A DNA stretch of 32,688 bases from Thermoproteales archaeon (GCA_021161825.1 JAGGZW010000109.1:1-32688); one strand, 5' to 3'; positions 16,125 to 24,946 are shown, numbered from the stretch's first letter. The notes: a model not told the origin generated them from the letters alone. A program made the numbers and translations.

Positions 16125-16988
16125 ATGGACTACATTTACCTCAAAGACGTCACATTTACTTATAGAGGTAATAACAAGCCGGCTCTTTTAAAAATAAACC
16201 TGAAAATTAAAGAAGGCGAATTTGTCCTAATTACTGGTCCCTCAGGGTGCGGCAAAAGTACTCTGTGCAGACTTTTAAATGGTCTAATACCACATTTCTA
16301 CAGTGGAGAGCTGAGTGGAGAGGTTAAAGTTCTAGGAATTTCTGTTATTAATACTCCCACGTATGAGCTAGCGAAGTATGTGGGAATGGTTTTTCAAGAT
16401 CCCGAGAATCAGCTGTTTTTGTCAACAGTTGAGAGAGAAATAGCTTTCGGTTTAGAAAACCTTGGATTGCCTGTGAAAGAGATAAAAAAGAGAGTAGAGG
16501 CAGTGATCTCATTTATGGGTTTGGAAAGTATAAGAGATAAAGCTCCATACGAATTGAGTGGTGGACAGCAACAGAAAGTCGCTATAGCTTCTGTGCTAGC
16601 GATGCAACCCAGAATATTAGTTTTGGACGAGCCAACCGCAAATCTTGATCCTTACTCAAGTATGGAATTACTCAATATGATCGCTAGGTTGAATAGAGAG
16701 AGAAAAATGACAATAGTACTTGTTGAGCATCGTCTTGAAGCATTGCTTGACAAAGTTTCACGGTTGATAATCATGAATAATGGAAGGATAATTCTAGATG
16801 GTACACCTAGCAGAGTAATAATTGATAAGAAAGCGAAAATAGTCGGCGTTCCCAAGGTTATAGAAGTATACGAAAAACTAAAAAATTATGGTATCGATTT
16901 TGGTAACCCCCCGTTGTCTCCTGAAGAATTGGTAAATATGATCAAGAGTAGAGTTGGTGCAATTGAGCGAGGTAGTCGTAGAGGTTAA
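16125..16988 (+). CDS. ECF transporter ATP-binding protein (first EcfA)
   Basis: A 287-residue ABC ATPase of the energy-coupling factor (CbiO/EcfA) type. Visible are Walker A GPSGCGKST (38-46), Q-loop FQDPENQLF, signature LSGGQQQ, Walker B LVLDEPT and H-loop VEHR. The NGLIPHFYSGELSGEV segment after Walker A and the QDPENQLF Q-loop are typical of EcfA and not of import or export ABC systems in general. It forms an operon with a second ATPase (overlap of about 30 nt) and EcfT, and presumably heterodimerises with the second ATPase. The substrate cannot be told because no S component is present. Confidence 0.9.
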   Translation: MDYIYLKDVTFTYRGNNKPALLKINLKIKEGEFVLITGPSGCGKSTLCRLLNGLIPHFYSGELSGEVKVLGISVINTPTYELAKYVGMVFQDPENQLFLSTVEREIAFGLENLGLPVKEIKKRVEAVISFMGLESIRDKAPYELSGGQQQKVAIASVLAMQPRILVLDEPTANLDPYSSMELLNMIARLNRERKMTIVLVEHRLEALLDKVSRLIIMNNGRIILDGTPSRVIIDKKAKIVGVPKVIEVYEKLKNYGIDFGNPPLSPEELVNMIKSRVGAIERGSRRG

Positions 16989-17796
16989 AGATCTATTCTT
17001 TTCTTATAATTCCCAGTTTGTGTTAAAAGGAATAAATTTGGAAATTAGAAAAGGCGAAATGATAGCCATATTGGGTGAAAACGGTGCTGGCAAAACAACG
17101 CTTATAAAGCATTTTAATGGACTTTTGAAGCCTTCTAAAGGTTTTGTGAAAGTATTTGGCTTAGATACTAGAAAAGTTAGCGTAGCCCAGCTTGCTAGAA
17201 AGGTAGGGTTGGTTTTCCAGAATCCGGATCATCAACTATTTGCAGAGACTGTAGAAAAGGAGATAGAGTTTGCTCTTAGAAACCTTGGGTTTGAAGAAGA
17301 AGTTATAAAAAGGCGTGTAGACTGGGCACTTAATCTAATGGGTTTAGCTGAGTATAGGAATCGTTCTCCTTTTACGTTAAGTATTGGAGAGAGGAAAAGA
17401 TTGGCAATAGCGTCTGTTTTATGCTATGACCCCGAATTATTGATATTCGATGAGCCTACAGCAGGACAAGACTATTTGCAGAAAGAGCGGATTGCCGAGC
17501 TGCTGAATCTCCTTAAGACGCGAGGAAAAACTGTGATTATTGTTACTCACGATGTTGAATTTGTAGTAACCAGGTTTGAGAGAGTTATAATAATGAGCAG
17601 TGGACAAATAATCGGTGACGGCTCTACAAGAGAGATACTAACAAATTTAAACATTCTTAGTAAAGCTAGGTTACTGCCGCCACAGATAGCGAAATGCGCA
17701 TGGTTGTTGTCAGATCTTAACATACCTAGAGATTTGATATATCCTGAAGAACTGGTGGAGAAACTTAAGGATTTAATCAGTGGTGGACATGAGTAG
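16954..17796 (+). CDS. ECF transporter ATP-binding protein (second EcfA)
   Basis: A 280-residue partner ATPase: Walker A GENGAGKTT, Q-loop FQNPDHQLF, Walker B LLIFDEPTAGQD and H-loop VTHD. The signature is LSIGERKR instead of LSGGQ, so the composite site that uses it may be less active, giving an asymmetric ATPase pair. Candidate starts are TTG 16954, GTG 16957 and TTG 16963; all overlap the previous gene by about 26-35 nt, implying translational coupling. The protein probably couples ATP hydrolysis to EcfT at the membrane. Confidence 0.88.
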   Translation: MVQLSEVVVEVKDLFFSYNSQFVLKGINLEIRKGEMIAILGENGAGKTTLIKHFNGLLKPSKGFVKVFGLDTRKVSVAQLARKVGLVFQNPDHQLFAETVEKEIEFALRNLGFEEEVIKRRVDWALNLMGLAEYRNRSPFTLSIGERKRLAIASVLCYDPELLIFDEPTAGQDYLQKERIAELLNLLKTRGKTVIIVTHDVEFVVTRFERVIIMSSGQIIGDGSTREILTNLNILSKARLLPPQIAKCAWLLSDLNIPRDLIYPEELVEKLKDLISGGHE

Positions 17797-18562
17797 CTTA
17801 TTTGAAGGTTTCAAGTTCAAAAGGAAAAACACGATTATTCACAATCTAGATCCTAGGTCGAAAGCTATTTACTTATTTATCACGTTCGCTTCAGCGCTAA
17901 TATTCGTTGAACCGATTCCATTGTTGATAATATTGTCGACTTCTATTCCTTTAATAGTGCTTGCTAAATCTTTGAGAGAATGGAGTAAAAGTATGAGGGG
18001 GCTACTGCTTTTTATAGCTTTCATTTTTATTCTGAACTTACTTTCTACGCCAGTGAATAGAGTCAACTACGCCGCCTCAATGGTTTTAAGATTTTTAGCG
18101 TTAACATCAGCGTTCTCGGTTTTCTTTTTAACAACCACGCCAGATGATTTTATGGCTGCTCTTGAGAAGCTCGGGCTTCCAAAGGAATATACGCTTATGT
18201 TTACAATGTCTATTCGCTTTGTACCAACGCTAGCGAGAGATCTACAAATAATAATTGATGCTCAAAAAAGTCGAGGATTAGAGCTTGAAAAAGGCAATTT
18301 TATTCAACGTGTAAAAAACTATGTTCCGATACTTATTCCATTGATAATATACGAAATAAGAAGAAGCATAATGATAGCTGAAGCATTAGAAGCGAGAGCA
18401 TTTGGAGCATCTAAAAAAACAACACCTTACATAGTTTTAAAATTCTCGCTCTGGGATTACGTATTCTCGGCGATAGTCTTGCTGTTCTTTGGTCTGCTCA
18501 TAAGTATGAAGTTGTTAAACATGCTGCCCCCTTGGATGAATATAAAGTTACCAGATTTCTAA
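17780..18562 (+). CDS. ecfT: ECF transporter transmembrane protein EcfT
   Basis: A 260-residue membrane protein with an N-terminal NLDPRSKAIYLF motif of the CbiQ/EcfT family, about five to six hydrophobic segments, and the cytoplasmic coupling helices that end in EALEARAFGA, the Ala-Arg-Gly-type signature that docks on the ATPases. The start is uncertain: GTG 17780, GTG 17783 or ATG 17789; all overlap the preceding stop at 17796. It abuts the convergent HTH gene without any spacer. No substrate-binding S protein is adjacent, so the module probably serves one or more S components encoded elsewhere. Confidence 0.9.
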   Translation: MVDMSSLFEGFKFKRKNTIIHNLDPRSKAIYLFITFASALIFVEPIPLLIILSTSIPLIVLAKSLREWSKSMRGLLLFIAFIFILNLLSTPVNRVNYAASMVLRFLALTSAFSVFFLTTTPDDFMAALEKLGLPKEYTLMFTMSIRFVPTLARDLQIIIDAQKSRGLELEKGNFIQRVKNYVPILIPLIIYEIRRSIMIAEALEARAFGASKKTTPYIVLKFSLWDYVFSAIVLLFFGLLISMKLLNMLPPWMNIKLPDF

Positions 18563-19174
18563 TCACGTTTCTTTTCCACGACTTCTAAGGACGGTAAGCC
18601 AGGGATTGCCTTGGACAAAGGAAGGAACTATACTTTCGGTAAAATCACCGTCTTCGATACTGGCTTTTTCCATTTTATCGCCTGTATCCATGTTGGATAT
18701 TGTTATCGTCAGTTTTTCTATGCTTTGAGATAATTTTTCTATTTTTTGCTCAAGTTTGTTTAATGCTTCGATTAAAACCTTATCGTGTATAAACTGTAGA
18801 TTTTGCTGATATGGATAAATTCCAAACATGCTAGATAAAGTTTCTTTAACAACTTTGCGTATTTCTTCCATTAGTGCTTCTTTTAAAAATATACTTTCAG
18901 TAGCTCTCGAATCAAGCAGCGAGCTTTTTTCTGTTTTTCTATTGCTTACACTTTCAGCATTCTCAGATACCGCATCTAAGGTGAGCCCCAGCGCTTTCAG
19001 ATTTAGTCTATATTTATATAATGCCTTGTATACAGTTCTCGGAGATACTCCAAGAGCTTGGGCGATATCCTTAGCTCTTCTTCGTTTCTCTAAGTATGCT
19101 AGAACTATTTTTCTTTCAGTATTAGTCAATTTCACCTTTGGGCCTTCAAGTAATCTGTAAGCGATTTTCGCCAT
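18563..19174 (-). CDS. HTH / coiled-coil protein of unknown function
   Basis: I do not recognise this family. The 203-residue protein has a helix-turn-helix at about 16-58 (LTNTERKIVLAYLEKRRRAKDIAQALGV, then SPRTVYKALYKY), a polar linker, a helix near 95-115, a likely coiled coil at about 130-158 (LIEALNKLEQKIEKLSQSIEKL), and a short tail with NPWLTVLRSR (190-199) that looks like a conserved docking motif. A DNA-binding dimer or oligomer is the obvious inference. Its promoter holds a palindrome and a repeated half-site at the predicted transcription start, suggesting autoregulation. ATG at 19174 has GGTG upstream. It diverges from eS30 and meets ecfT tail to tail. Confidence 0.6.
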   Translation of the reverse strand: MAKIAYRLLEGPKVKLTNTERKIVLAYLEKRRRAKDIAQALGVSPRTVYKALYKYRLNLKALGLTLDAVSENAESVSNRKTEKSSLLDSRATESIFLKEALMEEIRKVVKETLSSMFGIYPYQQNLQFIHDKVLIEALNKLEQKIEKLSQSIEKLTITISNMDTGDKMEKASIEDGDFTESIVPSFVQGNPWLTVLRSRGKET

Positions 19175-19186
19175 CGAATTACACCG

Positions 19187-19230
19187 GATAAATTTATCTA
19201 AGAATTTATCTCAGTACTCCTATAAATCTT
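19187..19230 (-). promoter_or_regulatory. Promoter and candidate operator of the HTH gene
   Basis: On the minus strand a TATA-like AAGATTTATAGG (19219-19230) predicts a start near 19198. The 12-bp perfect palindrome GATAAATTTATC occupies 19187-19198. The half-site AATTTATCT occurs at 19191-19199 and again at 19203-19211, a 12-bp period that places both on similar faces of the helix. The block lies between TATA and start codon, where bound protein would block transcription. Confidence 0.5.
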
Positions 19231-19256
19231 TTAGCGTGTAAATCGTTAATAATGAT

Positions 19257-19268
19257 TCCGCTAGCGGA
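19257..19268. promoter_or_regulatory. 12-bp GC-rich palindrome upstream of eS30
   Basis: TCCGCTAGCGGA is a perfect palindrome in an otherwise AT-rich divergent spacer. It lies just upstream of the eS30 TATA-like element (19277-19288), where archaeal activators bind. Its role is unknown. Confidence 0.35.
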
Positions 19269-19276
19269 TGGTTAAA

Positions 19277-19288
19277 ACTTAAATATTA
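19277..19288 (+). promoter_or_regulatory. TATA box of eS30
   Basis: AACTTAAATATT predicts transcription from near 19309, giving a leader of about 20 nt that includes GGTGA at 19319-19323, five bases before the ATG. Confidence 0.5.
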
Positions 19289-19327
19289 GAGGTTCGATGG
19301 ATAAAGTAGTTAGTTTACGGTGAGAAT

Positions 19328-19480
19328 ATGCCATCACACGGGTCGTTGACTAAAGCTGGAAAGGTAAGAGCTGCCACGCCAAAAATACCTAAGCAGCCTA
19401 AAAAGAATTTACATCCTAGAAGGCGTAATTACAGGAATTATAAGAAGAGAATATTATATGCTTCTGCGTCAAGATTCTAG
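19328..19480 (+). CDS. rps30e: Ribosomal protein eS30
   Basis: A 50-residue, very basic ORF: it begins MPSHGSLTKAGKVRAATPKI and ends with RRRNYRNYKKRILYASASRF. The HGSLTKAGKVR block is the eS30 signature. A GGTGA ribosome-binding site lies just upstream. eS30 occurs in TACK and Asgard archaea and eukaryotes but not in Euryarchaeota, so it helps place the organism. The gene is followed by a short T-run (TTTTT at 19484-19488) that may end transcription before gatD. Confidence 0.94.
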   Translation: MPSHGSLTKAGKVRAATPKIPKQPKKNLHPRRRNYRNYKKRILYASASRF

Positions 19481-19553
19481 TGGTTTTTCTAAATACTTCA
19501 ACTAATAAAAAGGCTTAATTTATTGTCTTCTCCTTATTATTAAGTGATTTCAA

Positions 19554-20906
19554 ATGGTCGAGAGCCACTATTCTCCTAAAGTAAGGGAGTTAATGAAAAA
19601 GTATGGCGTTGAAATTTTTGACAGAGTAAATATAATTCTTGGAGATGGCAGAGCTTATACAGGGATTATCTTACCCCGTCCTAGGCATGGCGACCCAAAC
19701 TCAATTATCCTCAAACTTGACAATGGTTATAATGTAGGATTCTCTGTCAATGAGCGGACAAAAATTGAATTGATAGAAAAAATGCCGGAACCTAAATTGG
19801 CAGAAGTCATTAAGCCAAAAATTTCGCCTGGTTTACCTATGATAATGATGCTGGGTACTGGTGGAACTATAGCTTCTAGAATTGATTATAGATCCGGCGC
19901 TGTATACTCGTTTTTCACCGCGGAAGAAATTTATTCTATGATTCCAGAATTGATAGAGATAGCTAATGTAGATACCGAGACCGTGTTTAGCATATTTAGC
20001 GAAGATATGACGCCCCAGAACTGGACGGTTATCGCTGAAAAAGTATACCGACATCTTAAAAAGGGAGATTATACAGGAATAGTTATAGCTCATGGAACAG
20101 ATACTATGGGGTACACGGCCGCGGCTCTTAGTTTTGCTGTAAGAAATCTTCCTTATCCCGTTATACTTGTTGGGGCTCAAAGATCGTCCGATAGACCGTC
20201 AACGGACACCATAGAAAACGTAATAGCCGCAGTGACTACGGCTGCCTACGCGCCTTTCGCTGAAGTGGCTGTGGTCATGCATGGGAGTATGAGCGATGAT
20301 TTTTGCCTAGCTCATCGGGGCACAAAAGTTAGGAAATGTCATACAAGTAGGCGAGATGCTTTTAGAACGATAAATGGCGATCCTCTTGCGATCATAAGAC
20401 GTAGACAGATAAAAATGTTGACCGATGATTATCTGCCTAGAGATCCTGACAGGACTCCAGTATTGGAAAACTCTTTCGAGGATAAAGTCATTTTGTTAAA
20501 GTTTTATCCTGGAATGAAGGAGGAAATAATTGAATTACTTGTCGACGCTGGATACCGAGGTATAGTGTTAGAGGGAACTGGCTTAGGACATGTTAGAAAC
20601 GAGCTAATTTCGGTAATTTCTAAAGCTGTAAAAGATGGAGTGGCTTTCGTTATGACGTCGCAATGCATTTGGGGGAGGATTAATATGAACGTTTATAGTA
20701 CCGGTGTAGATCTTTTAAAAGCAGGTGTTATTCCAGGCGAGGATATGTTACCGGAAACGGCTTTTGTAAAATTAAGCTGGATTCTAGCCAAAACAGATGA
20801 TTTGGACGAAGTTCGTAAGCTCATGCTGACGAACATCGCTGGCGAAATAAACTATCATTCTAATGCAAAATATTATCCGGAGGTTTATCCGCATGGAAGG
20901 ACGTAG
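19554..20906 (+). CDS. gatD: Glutamyl-tRNA(Gln) amidotransferase subunit D
   Basis: GatD is the asparaginase-like subunit that releases ammonia from glutamine for the archaeal GatDE conversion of Glu-tRNA(Gln) to Gln-tRNA(Gln). The 450-residue protein has an N-terminal beta domain (about 20-80) and an asparaginase domain with GTGGTIASR (101-109), VDTETVFSIFSEDMTP and AHGTDTMGYTA. These supply the threonine, aspartate and lysine catalytic set of the family. A TATA-like GCTTAATTTATT at 19513-19523 predicts a leader of about ten bases. It overlaps gatE by 14 nt. Confidence 0.97.
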   Translation: MVESHYSPKVRELMKKYGVEIFDRVNIILGDGRAYTGIILPRPRHGDPNSIILKLDNGYNVGFSVNERTKIELIEKMPEPKLAEVIKPKISPGLPMIMMLGTGGTIASRIDYRSGAVYSFFTAEEIYSMIPELIEIANVDTETVFSIFSEDMTPQNWTVIAEKVYRHLKKGDYTGIVIAHGTDTMGYTAAALSFAVRNLPYPVILVGAQRSSDRPSTDTIENVIAAVTTAAYAPFAEVAVVMHGSMSDDFCLAHRGTKVRKCHTSRRDAFRTINGDPLAIIRRRQIKMLTDDYLPRDPDRTPVLENSFEDKVILLKFYPGMKEEIIELLVDAGYRGIVLEGTGLGHVRNELISVISKAVKDGVAFVMTSQCIWGRINMNVYSTGVDLLKAGVIPGEDMLPETAFVKLSWILAKTDDLDEVRKLMLTNIAGEINYHSNAKYYPEVYPHGRT

Positions 20907-22812
20907 GGTAAAAATAAGATGCGGTATCGAATTTCATCAAATGCTAAATACCAAAAACAAATTATTCTGCAATTGTCCAACTATATTGAGAAAGGACGAT
21001 CCTGATATTATTTTTAAAAGAAAACTTAGGCCAACAAGGAGCGAACTAGGCGAAGTAGATCCGGCTGCACTATTTGAATTTAAAAAGGGATATACATATG
21101 TATACGAAGCGTATAGCGATACGACATGTCTAGTTGAGATGGATGAGGAACCCCCACATGATCTGAATCATGAAGCTCTCGAAATTTCTCTCATGATAGC
21201 TTTAATGCTTAATTCTAGACCCGTAGACGAAGTATTCGTAATGAGGAAAATAGTCATTGACGGTTCGAACACTACTGGCTTCCAGAGAACAGCTTTGATT
21301 TCAACAGGGGGTCAGATATCGGTTGATGGGAAGACAATTCGCATACAAACCATATGTCTTGAAGAAGATGCAGCAAGAAAAATATCTGAAAATGCCAAGA
21401 CAAAAGAGATAATTTATAGATTAGATAGGCTTGGAATACCCCTCATAGAAATTGTGACTGCTCCCGATATAGAATCTCCCGAAGAAGCTGAAAAGGTAGC
21501 ATATAAAATTGGACAATTACTGCGGATAACGGGTAGAGTAAAGAGGGGGCTTGGAACTATAAGACAGGATCTGAATATCTCAGTTGAAGGGGGAGCGAGG
21601 GTCGAAATTAAAGGAGTTCAGAAAATCGAGTTAATCAAGCTGGTAATAGCTAATGAAATTCAGAGGCAATTAAACCTATTAAAAATCAGGGACGAGTTAG
21701 AGAAAAGAGGGTTAAAGTTGGAGGAAATAAGAAATGAATTTGTAGACGTTACTGAAGTTTTCACCAATACGAGCTCGAAAATGATTAAAAAGGCTTTAAG
21801 CCGCGGTGGTAAAGTATTAGCTTTAAAGCTACCTAAATTCAAGGGCTTAATCGGGAGAGAAATACAGCCTGGTAGAAGATTGGGAACAGAATTCGCAGAT
21901 AGGGCTAGATACTGGGGGGGCGTGGGAGGAATAATACATAGCGATGAACTACCTGGGTATGGAATTGGAGAATCTACTGTGCAAAGAATTAGAGAAATAT
22001 TGAATTGCAAGGATTTAGACGCTTTTGTAATAGTTGCTGATAGCAAAGATAAATGTATAGCTGCCTTAGAAGCTGTTGCTGAAAGAGCTCGAGAAGCAGT
22101 AGAAGGAGTGCCTAACGAAACCAGAGCAGCAAACCCGGATGGTACGACTAGATATTCTAGACCTATGCCTGGTAAAGCTAGAATGTACCCGGAAACGGAT
22201 ATTCGACCAATTAGACTGTCTCCAGAGTTTTTGGATAAAGTGAGAAGAAATTTACCTGAGATGCCGGAGCAAAAACTGGATAAATTTATCCGTATCTATG
22301 GACTCAATGAAACTTTAGCTAAACAAATGCTCAATTCTTATCACCTAGACATTTTCGAGTATATTGTAGAGAAAATTGGCGTTTCGGCAACCCTTGTAGC
22401 TAATACCCTCGAAAATATAATGAAAAGTTTAAGACGTGAAGGTTATCCTATCGAAAACATAAAAGATGAAAAAATAATAGAACTGTTTAAACACATAAAA
22501 TCTGAGAATATAGCTAAGGAAGCAATACCTGAGATACTTGCATTTCTATCTCAGAATCCTGATGCAAGTATTGAAGAAGCTTTAGACAAGCTGGGTTTAA
22601 GAGGATTAAGTCCAGAGGAGTTAGAAAAAATAGTAGAGGAGGTGCTTCAGAATAATAAACAGTTAATTGCCAGCAAAGGAGAAAGAGCTATGGGAGCGAT
22701 AATGGGCGATGTTATGAAGATTGTGAGAGGGAAGATCGACGGTAGAACCGTGAGTGAAGTTGTTAGGGTAAAATTAAAATCGTTTTTGGATGATATTGAA
22801 GCTACTTCCTAA
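20893..22812 (+). CDS. gatE: Glutamyl-tRNA(Gln) amidotransferase subunit E
   Basis: GatE is the tRNA-binding, kinase-like subunit of archaeal GatDE. The 639-residue protein opens with KIRCGIEFHQMLNTKNKLFCNC, the GatB/GatE cradle motif. Later come GLGTIRQDLNISVEGGARVEIKGVQ, an AspRS-like insert (about 270-410) that distinguishes GatE from GatB, TRYSRPMPGKARMYPETDI, and a C-terminal helical YqeY-like domain. ATG at 20893 is chosen because GGAGG lies nine bases before it. A further upstream ATG at 20863 lies deeper within gatD. The 3' end overlaps convergent SRP19 by 11 nt. Confidence 0.97.
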   Translation: MEGRRVKIRCGIEFHQMLNTKNKLFCNCPTILRKDDPDIIFKRKLRPTRSELGEVDPAALFEFKKGYTYVYEAYSDTTCLVEMDEEPPHDLNHEALEISLMIALMLNSRPVDEVFVMRKIVIDGSNTTGFQRTALISTGGQISVDGKTIRIQTICLEEDAARKISENAKTKEIIYRLDRLGIPLIEIVTAPDIESPEEAEKVAYKIGQLLRITGRVKRGLGTIRQDLNISVEGGARVEIKGVQKIELIKLVIANEIQRQLNLLKIRDELEKRGLKLEEIRNEFVDVTEVFTNTSSKMIKKALSRGGKVLALKLPKFKGLIGREIQPGRRLGTEFADRARYWGGVGGIIHSDELPGYGIGESTVQRIREILNCKDLDAFVIVADSKDKCIAALEAVAERAREAVEGVPNETRAANPDGTTRYSRPMPGKARMYPETDIRPIRLSPEFLDKVRRNLPEMPEQKLDKFIRIYGLNETLAKQMLNSYHLDIFEYIVEKIGVSATLVANTLENIMKSLRREGYPIENIKDEKIIELFKHIKSENIAKEAIPEILAFLSQNPDASIEEALDKLGLRGLSPEELEKIVEEVLQNNKQLIASKGERAMGAIMGDVMKIVRGKIDGRTVSEVVRVKLKSFLDDIEATS

Positions 22813-23098
22813 ATTTGAGCTGTTTAAGCTTTAAAGCTACTTCCTTTAACAAGATCCCTTTCTTTTTATCAGTAAAAACGAGGATTCTACCTGTGCTGTC
22901 AAACCATGAAGCTGGATATTTTTTTGTTTCTTCGATCGCATAATTGTATTTCAGCGACTTCAATGCTGCTTCCAGGTCTTTCAGCGATGGTTTCTCGACG
23001 GATAAACTAATGGGGAGTTTTCGGCCGTAGCGTCTGCTTTTGTTTTTATCAAAATATACAGTCCACAAGACCACAAATCTTTTGTCACTTTTCTTCAT
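22802..23098 (-). CDS. srp19: Signal recognition particle protein SRP19
   Basis: SRP19 binds the tips of SRP RNA helices 6 and 8 and prepares the RNA for SRP54. The 98-residue protein shows the family pattern VVLWTVYFDKNKSRRYGRKLP near the N-terminus and KKYPASWFDSTGRILV in the second half, with a lysine-rich end. It lies 17 nt after eS8 on the same strand, an arrangement known in Crenarchaeota. Assignment rests on these motifs and context. Confidence 0.92.
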   Translation of the reverse strand: MKKSDKRFVVLWTVYFDKNKSRRYGRKLPISLSVEKPSLKDLEAALKSLKYNYAIEETKKYPASWFDSTGRILVFTDKKKGILLKEVALKLKQLKFRK

Positions 23099-23115
23099 TT
23101 TAAATAACCGCTGAA

Positions 23116-23505
23116 TTATTCTTCGATGAGAACCGCGTTAACGACGCCATCTTGTCCTGGTCTAGAAACAACACGAGCCATTCCAAGCTCAGTTTCTATG
23201 ATTGCGCCTCTTGTTATTACGCCTCTTCTAGTGTAGTCTCTGCTTGCCGGATTAGAAACTATCTTTAAAATCTTAACTTTTTTCGTGGTTTTTTCCGAAG
23301 GAATAACAACGTTAGCGACTGCAGCTTTCTTAAGTTTCACTTTTATTCCTCCACCCTTGGTTTTAACTATTTTAGCTACAGGTTCCGAGCCTAGCGTCGT
23401 CTCTACTGGAAAGCGACCCATATGTGTCTTTAGTTTTACCTTACGATGCGGACGTTTACGCCCTCCTGTTATTTTTCTCAAATCTCCTCCATGATACACG
23501 CTCAT
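23116..23505 (-). CDS. rps8e: Ribosomal protein eS8
   Basis: The 129-residue small-subunit protein begins with MSVYHGGDLRKITGGRKRPH, close to the eS8 consensus, followed by SNPASRDYTRRGVITRGAIIET and a VVSRPGQDGVVNAVLI end. Two purine-rich SD-like runs (AAGGAGGT and AAGGAGGA) precede the ATG. It probably leads the eS8-SRP19 transcript. Confidence 0.96.
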   Translation of the reverse strand: MSVYHGGDLRKITGGRKRPHRKVKLKTHMGRFPVETTLGSEPVAKIVKTKGGGIKVKLKKAAVANVVIPSEKTTKKVKILKIVSNPASRDYTRRGVITRGAIIETELGMARVVSRPGQDGVVNAVLIEE

Positions 23506-23722
23506 GAAACATTTCCTCCTTCTAACCTCCTTATCTACTTTATCAATAGCTTAAATATTTTTCTTTAGTGTTGCGTCGTTATTTTTTCGAATTTGGCCAA
23601 GTATTTGTGATGAACTTACTATACTTACCTCAATTAAAACAGAATACTGTTTAAACCATAAAATAAATTCATAAATAACTAAGTTGTTAATAATGTGAAA
23701 ATAAAAAGAGGCTGAGTAATGG
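23506..23722. other. Divergent intergenic spacer eS8 / nop5
   Basis: This 217-nt AT-rich spacer holds the eS8 TATA box on the minus side and a weaker TATA-like TTCATAAATAAC (about 23669-23680) before nop5 on the plus side, with GAGG at 23708-23711 ahead of the nop5 ATG. No RNA gene or short protein gene could be supported. Confidence 0.4.
23549..23560 (-). promoter_or_regulatory. TATA box of eS8-SRP19
   Basis: AAATATTTAAGC on the minus strand is centred about 50 nt before the eS8 start. It predicts a leader of about 24 nt that carries the tandem GGAGG sites. Confidence 0.5.
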
Positions 23723-24946
23723 ATGATGGCATATATACTTGAGAACGTTATTGGGGTTCTTGCCCTAAACGAAAAGGGGGAGATAATAGCGTATAAGCTA
23801 TTTGATAGAAAAGTTGAAAAAATAGCAGAAAATATTCTAAAACTCGAAAAGGGACAGTTAATTGATCAAATTTCTCAGTTAGTCGAAGAATTAAGAAACA
23901 AAAAATATTCTACAATTGTAGTGGAAGATGAAAACCTTGCAAGAAGCATAGCGGCAGCTAATGAAGGTATTGAGGTTTTAGTAAAACCTGGAAACAAGAT
24001 CGCTTGCAAATTTAGGGAGGAAAAGGAAACATACGCGTCGATACTCGGAGTTGGCAAGGAAGAATATAGGCGATTAACCTATTTAGTTGCATTGGAAGTT
24101 ACGAGGAGGAAGGTGAGAAAAGCCGCTGAAAAACGAGATTTATTCATTGCGCAGGCAATTTCTGCCGTTGATGAAGTTACTAAAACAATTAACTTGTTTG
24201 CTTCGAGAATAAGAGAATGGTATGGATTACACTTTCCTGAAATGGATGATATTATTGAAGACCATGAAACGTATGTGCGGCTAGTATATGAAATAGGTAA
24301 GAGAGAAAACTACACGAAGGAAAATCTTAAAGAGTTTGACCTGCCTGAAGGCGTTAAACGTAGATTAATCGAAGTTGCAGGCAAGAGCATGGGTGCAAGT
24401 ATAACGGAGTTCGATCTACAAGCTATGAGGTCTCTAGCAAGATTAACGCTAGATCTGATAGAGGTTAAGGCGTCCCTCCATGAGTACATCGACGAGGCTA
24501 TGAAAGAAGTTGCGCCAAATATTAGAGGTTTGGTGGGACCCTTGCTTGGTGCTAGGCTTATAGCATTGGCCGGAGGCTTATCTAAGCTAGCAACTCTTCC
24601 TGCTAGCACTATACAAGTGTTGGGAGCTGAAAAGGCGCTTTTTAGAGCGTTAAGAACTGGAGGAAAACCTCCAAAGCATGGCGTTATATTCCAGCATCCA
24701 GAGATACATCGAGCTCCAAGATGGCAAAGAGGTAAAATAGCGCGTGCGTTGGCAGCAAAGCTGGCTATAGCAGCCAGGATCGATGCTTTTACTGGAGAAT
24801 ATAAGGCAGAAGAATTAAAAGAAGAACTGGAGAAAAGAATTAAAGAAATAAAAACACTATATGCTAAACCTCCGGTTAGAAAAGCGCCTACTCCATCAAA
24901 ACCTAGGAAAAAATATCGTAAAAAGAAAAAGAAGAGGAGGAGGTGA
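23723..24946 (+). CDS. nop5: Nop5 (Nop56/58-like) box C/D RNP core protein
   Basis: Nop5 links L7Ae-bound C/D guide RNA to fibrillarin for 2'-O-methylation of rRNA and tRNA. The 407-residue protein has an N-terminal fibrillarin-binding domain (about 1-120), a long coiled coil (about 130-240: [34 protein letters not shown]) and the Nop domain with [21 protein letters not shown] and [20 protein letters not shown] Lys/Arg tail (about 385-407) closes it. The start is ATG 23723 or 23726. Its A/G-rich tail DNA supplies the ribosome-binding site of the next gene, flpA. Confidence 0.97.
   Translation: MMAYILENVIGVLALNEKGEIIAYKLFDRKVEKIAENILKLEKGQLIDQISQLVEELRNKKYSTIVVEDENLARSIAAANEGIEVLVKPGNKIACKFREEKETYASILGVGKEEYRRLTYLVALEVTRRKVRKAAEKRDLFIAQAISAVDEVTKTINLFASRIREWYGLHFPEMDDIIEDHETYVRLVYEIGKRENYTKENLKEFDLPEGVKRRLIEVAGKSMGASITEFDLQAMRSLARLTLDLIEVKASLHEYIDEAMKEVAPNIRGLVGPLLGARLIALAGGLSKLATLPASTIQVLGAEKALFRALRTGGKPPKHGVIFQHPEIHRAPRWQRGKIARALAAKLAIAARIDAFTGEYKAEELKEELEKRIKEIKTLYAKPPVRKAPTPSKPRKKYRKKKKKRRR

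Noticed and set aside
22278-22291. GGATAAATTTATCC inside gatE, resembling the HTH-gene operator candidate
   Set aside because: It falls in ordinary codons (LDKFIR) far from any promoter. Probably coincidence, though worth including if a genome-wide motif search is done.
23607-23715. Possible box C/D guide RNA upstream of nop5 (GTGATGA at 23607, CTGA at 23712)
   Set aside because: The C box matches, but the only CTGA is about 100 nt away, with no inner C'/D' boxes and no terminal stem. Too long for an archaeal C/D RNA.
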